Source: Thereva unica (lineage: Eukaryota > Arthropoda > Insecta > Diptera > Therevidae). From it: a stretch of DNA of 64,000 nt. The notes beneath the pieces were generated by a model. It saw only the letters and a program-made list of their open reading frames with translations. It was not told the origin of the DNA and ran no database searches. The translations under genes and the position numbers were made by a program. This document shows positions 1 to 12,360 of this stretch, in pieces (the first letter of the stretch is position 1; every line of letters starts with the position of its first letter). Location: positions 12,264,501-12,328,500 of the forward strand of contig OX465282.1 in assembly GCA_949987705.1 (NCBI GenBank), read 5' to 3'.

Positions 1-85
1 CGGGCGATCTTGACAGCCTAGGTGTCAAGACGCCAGTCGATCATACGAGAGATCCGTGGTTTGAACCCACTCCGCCGCATGAGTC
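1..85 (+). repeat. possible tRNA-derived SINE head, cut by window edge
   Basis: A B-box-like stretch (GGTTTGAACCC, about 59-69) sits inside a short self-complementary arm GTGG/CCAC, as in a tRNA T-arm, and is followed by pyrimidine-rich sequence. This resembles the head of a tRNA-derived SINE of a different family from the copies at 34906 and 41901. The left part lies outside the window, so neither family nor length can be judged. Confidence 0.3.
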
Positions 86-1577
86 TTCCTCTTACCATTT
101 CTTCCACATAGATCATAGATCATAGGTCAAAGGTTCTTATAAGACCTTCGAGACTCGATTGATCTTGCTGAAGTCGGTAAGAGTCAAAGTACAACTATTA
201 AAGGCCAAAGGTCAAAAGTCAAATTTCAAATTTCATAGACGATGATACAATTATCAATTATCGTTAAGATCAGCGTCAAAGAAATCGGCTCAAGAAAAGG
301 GGAGACCCCTGACCCACAAGAGCGAGGAATTACCCAAGGCTGCAATATGGAACTCCGTATGTGATGTTTTGTATTTCCTCACTTCCTCAGCTCACCACAC
401 TTCATACCACCAATAACTGCAAGATATTGAACTTCAGTTTCAATGTCACTCCAAAGCTAATAAAAAACGTCCACATCCTTATTCCCTTGATATCCATCAT
501 GCTCCTCGCTTATCTTTCTTAAGGCTCCTTAACACATTTTATCCTCTTTATCCATTTCCTTGTGCATATATCAACCAACAATGAAGTCATCAGCTCACCA
601 GTCATTGAGTGCTTAAACGAAATCACTGAACGCGAAAAAGAATCCTATTAGTGATGGAGGCGCGCACCCTTCCTTCCTCATCACAGATGAAGGGTAGGCA
701 AGAAAGAATAAAAAAAAAGCGGCAAGCACCAAACGAAACGAAAAGAAGAAGGACGACAACGGGTGTCCGGGTGGAATCCTTGTGTGATATGGGGGCGGTG
801 TAAGGGATACGTCCTCTCCTCGCTCTCGCTCAAGTATACATTGATGGTGATGACGAGCCAAAACCCATTGGAGAATATAAGGGCTTTTCTTGTTGGTGTC
901 ACCGTTTTCACACCCGGGTGGTGGTAGATTTTGCACACCCTTATTTTTACGCGCGACCCATGATTGCCTCTTAACTGAAGTTATCGGTTCATCGGTTATA
1001 AAAAATTGCAATCAATTTTTTCCTTCATCTAAGGCAAACCTCCGGGAACACTGAATGATGGTGCAAACATTTTTTCCCCGCTCTACCCAGCCCTGTCTTT
1101 TGTTGTTGTTGCCTTGCCATTCGTTCTGCCTTGGCCCTTGTGTGACATTACGTTGTGATTCATATCCTTGAATCTGTTCAGACGAACCGAACTGCAGTGC
1201 ATACAACAGAAAAAAAGGAACAAACACTTTTCTGCACATACACACACGAGTCGTGCCTCCTCGGGACGATAGGCTAACTGCATTTTCAGGTGGAGGATAA
1301 ATGACGTTCGAGGGAAGTGCATAAGTGCAGCTATAACGAAGGTATTTTGTGAGTTTTTGTTAAAGCAAAGGAGAATTGGTTTTTGTGAGGATGAAGATTG
1401 TATTTATGCTGCAGTAGAGGTTTGATTGAACAAGTCGTCCTTTAGTTCCGCACTAATATGAGATTTATGAGAATTTCCTGAAGGGGCATTTAGTATCCTT
1501 CAAATTACACTATCGATTTAAAAAAAAATAGACTTCCGAGGCCCAATTGTAAGTATGCACTCAAGTATTAACGCGAC
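86..1577. other. no gene recognised
   Basis: AT-rich sequence with short shadow reading frames only. I see no protein domain, RNA gene or clear repeat. Confidence 0.5.
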
Positions 1578-1790
1578 TAATAAGGCATCCCGCCGACTTA
1601 ACCGGTTAATAATAGGGTTCCAAAGTTCCCTTTAGGTCGGGTCTTCATCTAGCTGATGCACCTCTTTGTTCACCTGGTATTCTGGTACTGCCTGCGTCAC
1701 AACTTTTCTCGGCTGGATAGCGGGATACTCTTGTTTCAGGAGGCAAACCACTCTAACGAGACTGTATCCTGTTAACCTCGACAGTAGTAG
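1578..1790 (+). repeat. dispersed repeat A, copy 1
   Basis: This stretch matches the reverse complement of 25700-25910 along its length, at roughly three quarters identity by eye. It starts near TAATAAGGCATCCCGCC and continues through a CACCTCTTTGTTCACCTGGTA region. Its end (about 1733-1762) contains a module like TTTCAGGAGGC...CACTC..ACGAG that also occurs inside the tRNA-derived SINE at 42126-42152. I infer a SINE-like family sharing a central module with that SINE. Confidence 0.6.
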
Positions 1791-2074
1791 GGCTCTGCAG
1801 TTACGAGCTCAGTGACGTAATCGGTTGTAGATTCGCGTGTGAGCTTTGGTTGAGTGCGTGTAATAGTCTAGGGCCCAGGTGCCCCCAGCATGAAAGACCA
1901 CCCAAGACACACTAACCCACACTAGCGAAGTTCAACTAGTTTCACAAAGGTGGCGCGCACAACCAATCTCACCACAAAAAGCGCACTGCACCAGTTCTTG
2001 TCCTAGATAAAGCTCACACCCGAGTCTACAACCGCAGACGGCACTGAGCTCGTAACTGCATAGAGCTCCTACTA
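1785..2074. mobile_element. foldback (inverted-repeat) element
   Basis: Two arms of about 63-66 bp (1785-1847 and 2009-2074) are inverted copies of each other with a few mismatches, around a 161-bp spacer. The arms carry TTACGAGCTCAGTG and its complement. No coding sequence lies inside. A diverged arm-like block (AGATAAAGCTCACAC...) recurs at about 13497-13525, so it is probably a dispersed family. The terminal duplication was not resolved. Confidence 0.6.
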
Positions 2075-2534
2075 TTCGTTTTCAGCCAGCTGCTTAAAAA
2101 TGTTATGAATACCTTCGTTCCGTCCATGAATAAGAACAAACCACTTACAACAGAAGGAACGTCGACATCAACTGAAGAGAAACCGAGAAAGGCAGAGAAA
2201 CACCAAGAGAGATAGCAGCTAGATAGCTGATCCAGCCGCATGACGCAATAACATAAGCCGGCCGAGCGAGGAGAATGAGAGTTAAAAAGGAGATGGTTAT
2301 TGTTTTAGGGCTGGGCTAGACCCCCAGAACCGAAAGGCAGGAACCTCTCGCTACAATGCTTTGCACCTTTCGACACCCCTGTGGTATGCAGCCAGTGAAT
2401 TTGGTAACGACCTTCGTAGAAGTTACCTTTCCCACAAAGAAAACAGAAACGGAAGATCACATTTGAGTATTCTGTATCAATCTTACACTACCATCTGGCT
2501 GCGGATATCTAGAGGACGCTTTCTGCTTTCTATT

Positions 2535-3960
2535 TTGATCCGTTAGCTAGCGGTTCGAGCGGGACGTTCCTGCAACGGATATGCTGGAATCAGTGCCGCT
2601 AGGGCTCGAACTCCATTCACGATTCGTTTTCATTCTTGACGATTTTGGCGACGTCTCGAGCCTCATAGCTAATAATCGTTGATTGTTATTCTTTAGCCAG
2701 GTTTTCTTCGGTGCCGATCGCTGAATTCTCCAGTCTGCCGGATCATCTCGCCAGAGAAGTCTACGTGGCAAGCGGTTATCATCCATTCGGCAAACATGTC
2801 CAAACCACCTTCTTATTCTTCTTCGATGGCTCTACAGCCCAATTCGAGCCTTGGTCTCCATCAGCTTTTTCCTCCAGACGTCTCTCTGCTCCGCAGCTTG
2901 TCTCCAGTTTCTTGTGTTTTGCTGCATTGGCCTTAACATTGTCTTCCCACCTTAACCGTGGTTTTCCAACTGGTCTTTTGCCGTCTGGTAGTAGATACAG
3001 GGCTGTTTTTGTATCCTTGAGTCATCCATTCTTTGGACATGACCGGCCCAAGGTAAACGTAGTAGCTTGGCATAGGTCGAAAGTTTACATTCTTTTTATA
3101 AGTCGTACAATTCGTGATTGTAGCGTATTCTACCGTAGACGACGTTTTTGTATCTCTTCTTCGATCAGTGTCTGTTGATCTCGTATCTTTGTCTAACTCT
3201 CTACTTACGAAGGCGATCGCGTAGTGAGATATCGAAAATCTTCCGCAAGTAACGCAATTGAAAGCCCTCGAACTCCGCGTCGTCCATCGAATGCTTCACG
3301 CATAATCGCGTCATCTACAACGTTGAAGAAAAGTGGCGAAGCGCCGTCTCCCTGTTTGGATCGAGAATTCTTCGGATAAGTCGCTTCGAATGAGAGCGTT
3401 GCTGGTTGAGCCCCATCGTACGACACCCTTGGAGATTTTCAATGGCACGTATTCGGTTTCCAACGGTCTCCACAAGCTCTTCCAATCGATTCAATCGAAA
3501 GCAGATTTGAAATCGATGAAAACGACGACAGCTCGTTTGCCGCAACGAATTCTTTCTTCCATTAGCTGGCGGAGAGTGAATATTTGAACAATTCATCCTC
3601 GATGTGGTCTAAATCCCGCTTGTTCTTTCCGGCTCGTTTGCTTTCTGTAGCCTCGAATGTATGGTTTTCGTAATCTAATATCGCGATAATTCTCACATTC
3701 TAGGCTGTCGCTTTTCTTAAACAATCGCACAATGATCGCTTTCTTCCACGCCGACGGGGCATGATCCGAATGCTACATGTGTGTTATTACGTGGAGTTGT
3801 TGTGCTAAGACATCACTTCCTCAAATTGTTTGACGCTGCGAATGATAGAAGGCGTAAACCGTTGTTATTAATAACGCCATGTTCCTTTCCAGCCAGGGAA
3901 GGATCTGCTCCTGAATGTGCATTGAGGTAATTCGTAGTTCCGATAGCGCTGCAACTGATA
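2535..3960 (-). mobile_element. RTE-like LINE (family R), decayed copy a
   Basis: Minus-strand pieces of one endonuclease-reverse transcriptase can be followed. Around 3600-3960 is an endonuclease-end remnant. At 3205-3596 there is RT sequence including QGDGASPLFFNVV.DAIMREAF. At about 3135-3230 and 2547-2810 is the C-terminal region with the MDDNRLPRRLLW signature. The order matches the family's usual layout, but stops, frameshifts and a deletion between RT and C-terminus break it. It ends with the family's GGATCAAA-type 3' end near 2535. A separate LINE 3' end interrupts it at 2811-3132. The RTE assignment rests on motif memory. Confidence 0.75.
2811..3132 (-). mobile_element. LINE 3'-end fragment inserted in family R copy a
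   Basis: Compared with the intact family R C-terminus at 58241-58845, the sequence reading CCAAACCACC...GTAG is opened by about 320 bp here. The insert ends on the minus strand in a GAAGAAGAATAAGAA tail following GGGCTGTAGAGCCA, typical of the AAG-tailed 3' ends of insect LINEs. It lacks its own recognisable coding domain, so it looks like a 5'-truncated insertion. Confidence 0.6.
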
Positions 3961-4209
3961 TTTTGATTTTCAATACTATACTATGATTTCTTTTTGACCA
4001 ACGTAATATCCTTCTTCGGTTTCGCGATTCTAGTTAATTTTGCAGGTTGACCAACCTCTTCCTCTCACACCTGGGACCAGACGACGGTGGAGTTACAGTC
4101 TCTTGCCTTAGGCATGCTGTCACAAACTGGAAAAACAAATATAGATTTCACGGTTCTGAGTGTGGAAAAATATTCAGTTAATGAAGGCACGCCTATAAGC
4201 AACTAACCC

Positions 4210-5390
4210 GTTATTAGATTATCTGTTATTTATACCTTTTTTGTGATGCGATGAAACTTAGGAGTCCCCCTTTGTTGTACTACTAGTCCGTCATGTAGTT
4301 CGAGTCATGGTGCAATGTATAGTAGTAAGCTTGATCTGAAGGATAGAATAGAAAGAATAGGTTAGGGGTCTGGAGGGTGCATGAGTAGGTCTCGATGAAC
4401 CTTGCGTTTGAACTCTGAGATGTTATATGAGCTCGGAAACACCGACTGCGGTAGACAGTTCCACAGTCGAGTTGTTCTATTTATAAACGAACTACTAAAT
4501 CGTAATGTGCGCGAACAGGAGGTCTGTAGTGTGTGGAGGTGAGCCGAATTGGCTAGTCTTGTGTTGCGGGAAAAAGTTTCCGTGTAGGCAGGAGGTTCTT
4601 TATTTCAGTGGAGAAGTTACTACAATAATAGCGATAAAACTTGCTGAGTGCAGCTACATTCCTTCGGTGGCTTAAAATGTCGATAGAGGAGCAAAAAGTG
4701 CTATCGCCAATGAGTATGATGGCGCGGTTTTGCACCTTTTCCAACCAAGCCAAGGGGGTTTTAGGAGCGCCCGCCCAGTTATACGAGTTGTATTCAAGAT
4801 AGGGTCGAATGTAGGACTTGTAGATTGTGGCTAGAGCAGCTGGCTGAAGGAAGAACTTGTATCTCTTAAGGAATGCGAGGCATTGATACGCTTGTTTAGC
4901 GATTTGGAATATGTTACCATTCCCATTACATATCATAGAGTCATTCCCAGAATGTTAAGAGATGGGTCAGATGTTAGGTTATCCTCGCCCACTAAAATAG
5001 AGGGAAAGTCGCTACAGGTTTTGGTGGAGATAAGGCAGTACTTTATTTTTGATGCGTTAAATTCGACCCGATTCTTGCGGCCCCAGTCAAGAATGAGCTC
5101 GATGTCCGCGTTAAGAGAGCTGGACATGAGTTCGCGGTCTAAGAGACAAGGTCTGGCACTTGCTTGTCTTACGTTGGCGTAAGAGTAACGCAGACTACTG
5201 TCATCGGCGAAACTGTGAAGTGGGTTATAGGGGATTGAGAGCAGATCGTTAATGACTATTAGAAAGAGAGCAGGTGAGAGGATCGATCCTTGGAGAACGC
5301 CGGTCGAGATGGAGTGTGGGTTGCATTCAAGGCCTTCCAATACTACCTTGATTGAACGGCCAGAAAGAAAGCTCTCAATCTCTTGTCAAC
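4210..5390 (-). pseudogene. LINE family B reverse transcriptase remnant, copy 1
   Basis: The minus strand encodes RT core sequence. At 4933-5340 it reads GV.QGSILSPALFLIVINDLL and HSFADDSSLRYSY, the catalytic A/Y-x-DD block. At 4553-4936 it continues with a thumb/C-terminal region containing IYKSYIRPYLEYNSYNWAGA and HRRNVAALSKFYRYY. The two parts lie in different frames, so the gene is broken. The 3' untranslated part runs to about 4210 and ends in ACATGACGGACTAG...CACAAAAAA. The 5' half is missing. Related copies are at 25455, 33180, 42575 and 51625. The LINE clade is unresolved. Confidence 0.85.
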
Positions 5391-5480
5391 ACATCTGTAA
5401 TAAGGTCACAGCTGTCTACAAGGCTGTCAATCAAATTGATTGATTAATCAAAGTCATCTTGCCGCAATCGTCCAAAACCA

Positions 5481-7376
5481 TTTTTTTTTTTAATTCTAAG
5501 GAGTGTTAGTAGGATTTAAGTCTTTTTTTATAGGATGCTTTATTTATTGAAGGGGAGTAACATGATCTATAATCTATAATTGTTAAAGACCACGCAGCGT
5601 CTGTAAACGGGCTCAATCCTTGCATACTCGGTCCGATGTGGGTATTCCTTGAGCAGCTTCGTATGTCTTGTAAGTCGGGTATCTTCATTGAGCTTGATCA
5701 TATCCGAAAACAAAAAACTGCACTTTAAGGTTGCCGTTAAGGACTTCTAAGGTGAGAGACGCGATAAGAAATTTTCTCCTAGAAGAGAGCGGTCCAACAC
5801 TTTAAGCCTCTCCGTGTAGGGTGGTAGGCTTAGAAAGTCTCGCGGGTCGTGCCGACTTCTCAGAGCAAAGAAGATAAACTTCTTTTGAATTGATTCCATC
5901 CTGTTGCTACTTATGAGAAATATGGAATCCCAGATGGGACATGCATATCCCAGGATAGGGCGGACTAGAGAACAGAAGAGAGTTTTTGTGACCCAAATAT
6001 TGTCGAATTCTTTAGCTCTTCTCTTTATAAAGCCAAGAAGTTTGTTGGCTCTGGCAGTAATATTATCATAGTGCAAATTGAAATTAAGATTTTTGTCCAG
6101 GACGACACCTAGATCGATAATTTGGTCGACTTGATTCAACACCTTGTCGTTGAGATGATAATAATACTGCTGTGTGTTATGTTTACGAGAGAAGGCAATT
6201 GCTTTATATTTGTTGATGTTAAGATGCAACTTATTAGTGGTGCACCAGCCTTGTAATGCATTGAGATTCGACTGAATAAAGGATACGTCGGTTTGGGACT
6301 TAATGACACTATATATTTTGAGATCGTCCACGTAAAAGAGATGCGGGATATTCTCTAATTTCTTGGACAGGTCAGAGATGAATATATTCAACAGAAGAGG
6401 GCCAAGATGGCTGCCCTGAGGAACATCGGAAGTTACTTCGATTTCATTTGAAAGGAATCCTTGAAATCTGATAACCTGTGTTCTTCCGTTGAGATATGAT
6501 CTTAATCTGTTATTCCAAATTTTGAGAGTTTAACAAGTAAAATATGATGGTCTACCTTATCAAAGGCCTTGCTGAAGTCAGTGTAAATAGCATCGATTTG
6601 ATAGCCCTTCTCCATAATAGAGAGGAGTTCGGAGATTAAGACCATGAGGTTTGAAGTGGTCGAACGCCCTTTTCTGAAGCCGTGTTGTTGTTCATTTAAG
6701 TGTGGGTCGATTAAAGGGGAAATTTTGTCGTGGATGAGTTTTTCGAATAGTTTGGGGATTGTTGATAAAATAGCAATACCTCTGTAGTTATCCACTAAAT
6801 GCTTATCAGACGCCTTATGGATTGGTATGAGGTAGGATTTCTTCCACAACAACGTAGGAAACTTTCCTAACGATAATGATCTGTTAAAGATGAGATATAG
6901 AGGGTCAAGGTTGTTTAAACCAGTCAGTATATCTTCAATCGACAGGCATAGATCATCTATGAAAACTGGAGTGTGCGCATCAGTTGGGTCAGTGTGCCTT
7001 GGAACAGAGTTGGGACAATAAATTTCGCTGAACCTATCAGCAAACATGTTACAGATTACTTGGGGCATGAGGAGTGCATTCTATCATTTGTCATTGTTGA
7101 GGGATAGCCTGATGTCTTTCGTTTTAAATTAACGAAATCGAAAAATTTGTTAGGGTCTTTTATAATACTATCTCCAACGGAATTGATGTATGCGGTAAAG
7201 GCCTCACGTGACCTAAGATTAAATTCTGAGGCTAACCTATTATATTCCAGTTTCAATTCCTCGGTGACATTAGGGTTCTTTTTTATCTGGTTATGCAGTT
7301 TATTTCTCTGATTGCGATTTCTCTGTCAAGCCAAGGCTCCGATAATTTATTCGTTTTAATAATCTTGGCTCCCAGG
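5481..7376 (-). mobile_element. jockey-like LINE (family J), 5'-truncated
   Basis: On the minus strand a reverse transcriptase can be read through several frames. 7056-7370 is the linker before RT (KTSGYPSTM). 6502-7068 is fingers/palm (LIPIHKASD, NYRGIAILSTIPKLFEKLI, QQHGFRKGRSTTSNLM, DFSKAFDKVDHHILL). 5747-6391 is palm/thumb with the YVDD catalytic box, LNINKYKAIAFSR and LGYACPIWD. 5506-5688 is the C-terminal tail. A poly(A) run on the minus strand (5481-5492) marks the 3' end. Frameshifts at the junctions and loss of the endonuclease region make it inactive. The pattern is typical of jockey-type insect LINEs. No clear target-site duplication was found. Confidence 0.85.
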
Positions 7377-10155
7377 TCAAACCGCCACAATACCTAGCCC
7401 ATATGTCGAAGTTCACCATCATGCATCAAGACTAGAAAAAACTTGGTCTGACTACAACAAACAGATACCACGCGATCTTCTAATGATGCCGCGAAAGGAC
7501 ATCGTCAGAATTCTGTCGATCATAACAGAGTGCTAGGGGAACATGCGCTCAGAATAAGAATCCCATACAATACCCAGCTGTAAGGAAGAACAAGCCAAAG
7601 GGGCAAATTATCCGATATCTGATTACGACAGCCTAAGTCTAAAGTCACTCTAAGGCCACAGCGACTTCAATTACAGAACGATGCCAAATTTATCGTCAAT
7701 TCTATTCTCATCTTCGGTTCCTTTCCAACCTGGAAAAATCTTAAATAAAAATTACATCACAAAACTGAAAAAAAAAATCACAAAATGCAATTTCACCTAA
7801 AATTTCCCATTTACGTTTTTATCAAAGAACAAAAATTGAACCTTTGTACAGGATGAAGGCACATCCGGAGTAAACTATTTCCCCATAATCGATAGATGAT
7901 ATGAAAAAAAAAACTTTCTTCTTGTTCAACGTAGTTTGCCAAATCTTTTGTCTTTGTTGTCGATCAAAGGAACATTTTGTTATTTTTTTTTTATATTCTT
8001 GTCCATATGATTAGATTTAAGTTCCTACCTTCTCTGTGAAAAAAAAAATAAAACATCCTTCATCGACCAAAAAAACGACATAAATCTACAAATGGAGCAT
8101 AAAATGTCTCCATGTCCACAATTCCATTTTTACTTTGACCCATGTCCCATCTGATGTCGTATAGAGCCACCCTAAAAATGATGATGGTGGGTCCAAAATC
8201 TCTCTCTCTCTCCCATGGTATCTGTTTTCTGCACATCGAATCCGTTTTCAGGATGTTACCTATAATGAAATTATTCAGGAAGACAGAGAGCCCTTTCCTT
8301 TTTCTGCCCATTCATGTTTCATAACTTGAATAAAATTTTCCATAGTTTAGATAAACTTCCAGCACTAAGTCCCTTAGCACTCATCTAAGAGTTTAACTAA
8401 GCTTAACTTCCTCCCTTTCACGTCCATCGGATCGAGTTGGTAGGGCCACCAGGCTGGTCGCCTTCTCTCTCTCTGTCTCTGGATTCCATCGTTGTTTTTA
8501 TACATTTTCGACTCTATTACAAATACATAGTGTATATATTTCGTATCATCCTGAATTCTTCCTTATCCATCCTAATTCTTCTTCTTGCTTATGCATATAT
8601 AATATACAGATACATACATATATAAATTTATAATACAGAAGGATCCTAGGGTTTTGCATGGTAGAACGCTTTTCAAAAACTTTTCTGCATAAGCGACACA
8701 ATTTCAGATAAATTCTGAATAGATCTGATGTATATGCAAATCTGCGCCAGATGAAATCCTCTTATGAATTTCGGATTTTATCCAAATCGTAATCAAATTC
8801 TTGACCCGACTCCAATATGGACTTATCCCTTTAGCGTTTTGTCAGTTTTAATTTCAATTTTTGCACTTGGTCCACCTGGACCGGAGCGCACGACCACCGG
8901 GGGCCATCGACGATCCAGTACAGGTGCTATAACGACGGAGGGAAATTTAGCCCCCCTTCTCCAGATAGATTTTAATTTATTTTTAAATTATTCATTTTTC
9001 ATTAATTATTTTAATGAATTTTTTGATTGAAAATGAATTGCATTTTCGCGAATGAAAGTTGGTTAATTATGCAGAAAATATTCTGTAGGTGCGATGATGA
9101 ACCCCGGACACAGACTGAAGGAAGCGCCACCACCATATCTCGTGGACACCCAAAAAAATTATGAAATTTTCAACAAAAATTTTCCTTAAGTTATGAAATT
9201 AATTCTTCTATATTTCCACCCGCGCCGGAAAGCTACCACCAAAAGCCTCTACACACCAAAAACGAAAAAAAAAAAGAATTTAGAAGAACCACCAAAAAAA
9301 TAATAAGAAAAAAAAAACATGTGATAAAAAGCGTTGTCTTATAACTTTTGTAAGAAAAGACGAATCGAATCACCACCACCACCCCCACAACCGACCAAAA
9401 CCGAGGGATGAAAATCTTCCAAATTTTTTTTTTTTAATTAAGACGCAGGACAAAAGATTTTCAGAATTTCAGATCATAACAACGACCAGAGGGTTTCCCG
9501 GAAATCTCTCCACTTTCTTTTTGTCTTCCTTCTTTTATTTTTCTCTCAATTTTAATTTTTTTCATGAGTCTAGGCGAGTTAGTCCATTTAGCATAATCCA
9601 CTGTGTATTTTTTTTTTTGTGTGTTGCCTGGTGTGGTGTCCCTGGCTAGGGAAGGACACGCCGGAAAAATAAAGGACGAAGTTGGGACTTGCGAAAAAAA
9701 AATCAAGTAAGGAGAGAGGGAAAAAATAATTAGAATCAACTCTTTAGCATTTAAATTAAATACCACCAAAAAAGAATGTGGTTGATGATGATGATGGTCT
9801 TCGAGGACTTCATTTGTATCCTTCTAATTTCGTTTTCCCCGATTTTTTTTTTTTGGGTTTATTTTTTATCCTTGAATGAGGCTTGTAAATCAATCAAAAT
9901 TTTCATTATTATTTTTTTTACTAATATGCCATAAATTTTAACTAATTTTATAAGAACTTTGTTCTACTTCCGTCTCATTAATACCTGCGGTTTTTAAGCT
10001 AGGCTTTTTTTCATGTGTGAGGCATTGGGTCCAAAAGTAGTGCGGCAAGGTAATTCTTGCCCACCGGTCCTACAATAGGTAGGGTTGGAAAATGGGATTT
10101 TCACTGTGAGTAAGATCGAAGGGCCATTGGCACCTTCAAGCCTTACTCTTTTATG
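7377..10155. other. no gene recognised; AT-rich with homopolymer runs
   Basis: Contains many A/T runs, a short CT microsatellite around 8200 and no domain I can identify on either strand. Confidence 0.5.
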
Positions 10156-10156
10156 A

Positions 10157-12360
10157 GTAGGTTAGGTTAGGTTAGGTTGAAATAGCTGCCCCCACCAGGG
10201 AGCCCTCTTAGGCACGCTATTGGGCCCATTGTGATGCCATTCTAGTGTTGGGACATAGTTCAGGCCATTTCAAGCCATTTTGAGCTTTTGATAAAGCGAC
10301 AGAGTCTAGAGACACCAATATTTTGCAGCTCGCACAATCCATCAAGGAAAGGTGAGCCAAACAAGGTTCCTCTTTTCCTTGCTAGGGCGGGACATGTGCA
10401 GAGAAGATGGGAGACAGTTTCTTCCTCTTCTTCATTACCACAACTTCTGCATAAGTCGTTGTGGGGAAGTCCTAATCTTTCGGCGTGTGGGCCAAAGGGA
10501 CAGTGACCAGTCATCACCTTTACCACATGGCTTATCTCCTTTTTGTTCAACTGAACAAGAGATTTTGAAGGCTTTGCGCCCAAAGTTGGCCACATTGACT
10601 GAAGAGTGCGACAAACCGTTGCTGTGGTCCATCTCTACTCTTTTATGAGTAGCTGCAACCATGTCAAGCCATCCCAGGAGCTTCATACAGTACACAACTA
10701 CAACTACTTTCGCTACGAACATTGAAGAAAAAGCAGCCATAATTTAAGCAAAGGCATGACTAAATGATTTCGTAGCACGATCATGATCGGCCGCATGTTG
10801 CTAAAGTAGAATAGCTATACCGATACGAGGCCAGTGACGTCATTGGTTGTGAACTCGGTGGTGGATGTGGTCTTGGGTGGGAGTGAGCGCCGCCTGTGTG
10901 AGATTGGTCAAACTTCGTTGATTCTTGCATGAGGCTTGGCGTTGAGTGAGATTTCCAGCTGGCTGGGGATCGAATATGTAGTTTGGTCTATCAAGTCTGT
11001 AATTCATTTGTACTCTAAAGATTTTATGTTTTGAGAACTCAATTGCAAGGACAACCCTGGTGATGGTGGGATTACCTGTTGTGCTGAAGATTCTAAATTA
11101 TATGACTGGTTTCTTTACAAGTTTTCTTCCTTCCAAGTTTTTATGGACACAATTCAGTCTTGATTTAGGCCATATACGCCTAACCCATTGTCGGGTTTGC
11201 AACCATCCGTATACCAAAAGATGCATCCTCTAAAAAGGGGCCTGTAGTCTGCCATTCTGACCTACTTCGGATAATCGTTGCAAACGGCCAAAGCCTCCTT
11301 TTAGGGGTCTTCATAGCCGAGGTCAGACAGGTGTGTTTAGCTCCCAAGATACCGCGATAGGCCAGCCTTAAAACCCTGGCTAGCTTAATCTGGGCACCTT
11401 GTTTGAGATTGACCCATCATGTTATTACATATATACGCGACTTTGTGCCTTGTGACCGTCAATATAGTCAAAGCAGTAACCTCAGTTTGAGGCCCCAGGA
11501 TTTGTGTACAAATTGACGACGGATATGAAGAGATGACAATTACTCTCTTAACCTGGGGTTTCCAGGAGGGCTTTTTATCCAGGATTATACCTAGATATTT
11601 AGCCCCCTTTAAGAAAACAATTGTTTTAACTCATCTTTGAGGGAACTTTTAATTTACCTTCTTCTATTAGTAAATGTCACAAGGACAGATTTTTGTTCGT
11701 TAATACCAAAATTGTTGCTCCGATTTTCTGCTCATATTATAGAGCGACTTGCATGAGATCGTGCCATCATTGCCGCGGTTCATTATGGCGGTAACACCCG
11801 CATAGGTCTGTGTCTTGAAGCCGCGGGTATTCAGGTTAGCAAGAAATTCTTCAATTACGATGGCTCATAGGAGAGATGATAAGACGTCGCTTGAGGGCAT
11901 CCTCTACCGTAATCGACCCGCCATCACGTGATCCATCTCCTAGTGGAGGCTTAATGCCGTTTTATACTGCGGCTCGTTTCGAAGGTAACGTTCTCAAACG
12001 CACCCTCAATGTCTGCAAAGCGAAGAGAGAGATTTCCTTTGCCCGGAGGGACTTCTCCATATCTCTAACTATCACATATATGGCAATCTCTGTAGATCTA
12101 TCGTTTTCAGGAGAAAGAACGAGAAGTTGATGGATCGATATGATTTTGCTTCCTTACCCAATTTACGGATAAAGACTACCCTAGCCTTTCTCCAGCAGGT
12201 CGAAATATGAGCCAGCACAAAGCCACTCCGGAATAATGGCAGCAGAATTTGTAAGATCTCTTCGAAGTCTCTCTGAACGACCAGCCTGGATGTACTTCAA
12301 AGACATTGATTTTTGAGTTCACCGGCGATGTTTATGCATGCTCGAGGCGCCTTGAAGATT
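10157..12360 (-). mobile_element. R1/LOA-like LINE (family L), heavily decayed
   Basis: The minus strand retains, in order, an RT entry motif near 12180-12300 (CWRKARVVFIRKLGK), a palm region near 11880-12110, a later RT motif AKYLGIILDKKPSWKP near 11560-11620, and the post-RNase-H zinc-knuckle tail at 10260-10595 (VVKVMTGHCPFGPHAERLGL, then C..CG and LCTCPALARKR). Stops and shifts are frequent. The 3' end carries an AACCT tandem tail at about 10158-10179. The stretch 10745-11150 looks like inserted unrelated sequence. R1/LOA placement is from motif order and the ALARKR-type tail. Confidence 0.75.
10260..10595 (-). pseudogene. C-terminal RNase H-linked zinc-knuckle region of family L pol
   Basis: This 111-residue open frame carries the conserved TGHCPFGPHAERLGLP...CRSCGNEEEEETVSHLLCTCP... 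arrangement. It holds the Cys/His residues of the LINE C-terminal knuckle (C-x2-C, H, C-x-C) and ends after FIKSSKWLEMA. The upstream sequence that should complete the RNase H is out of frame. It is the best-preserved part of the family L remnant. Confidence 0.8.

Noticed and set aside
5393..7400. Target-site duplication for the jockey-like element
   Set aside because: Sequences beyond the poly(A) (TGGTTTTGGACG) and at the 5' edge (TGGCGGTTTGAC) are only loosely alike.
10158..10179. Telomeric TTAGG-like repeat
   Set aside because: Only about four units, located where the 3' tail of the family L LINE is expected, so it is a LINE tail.
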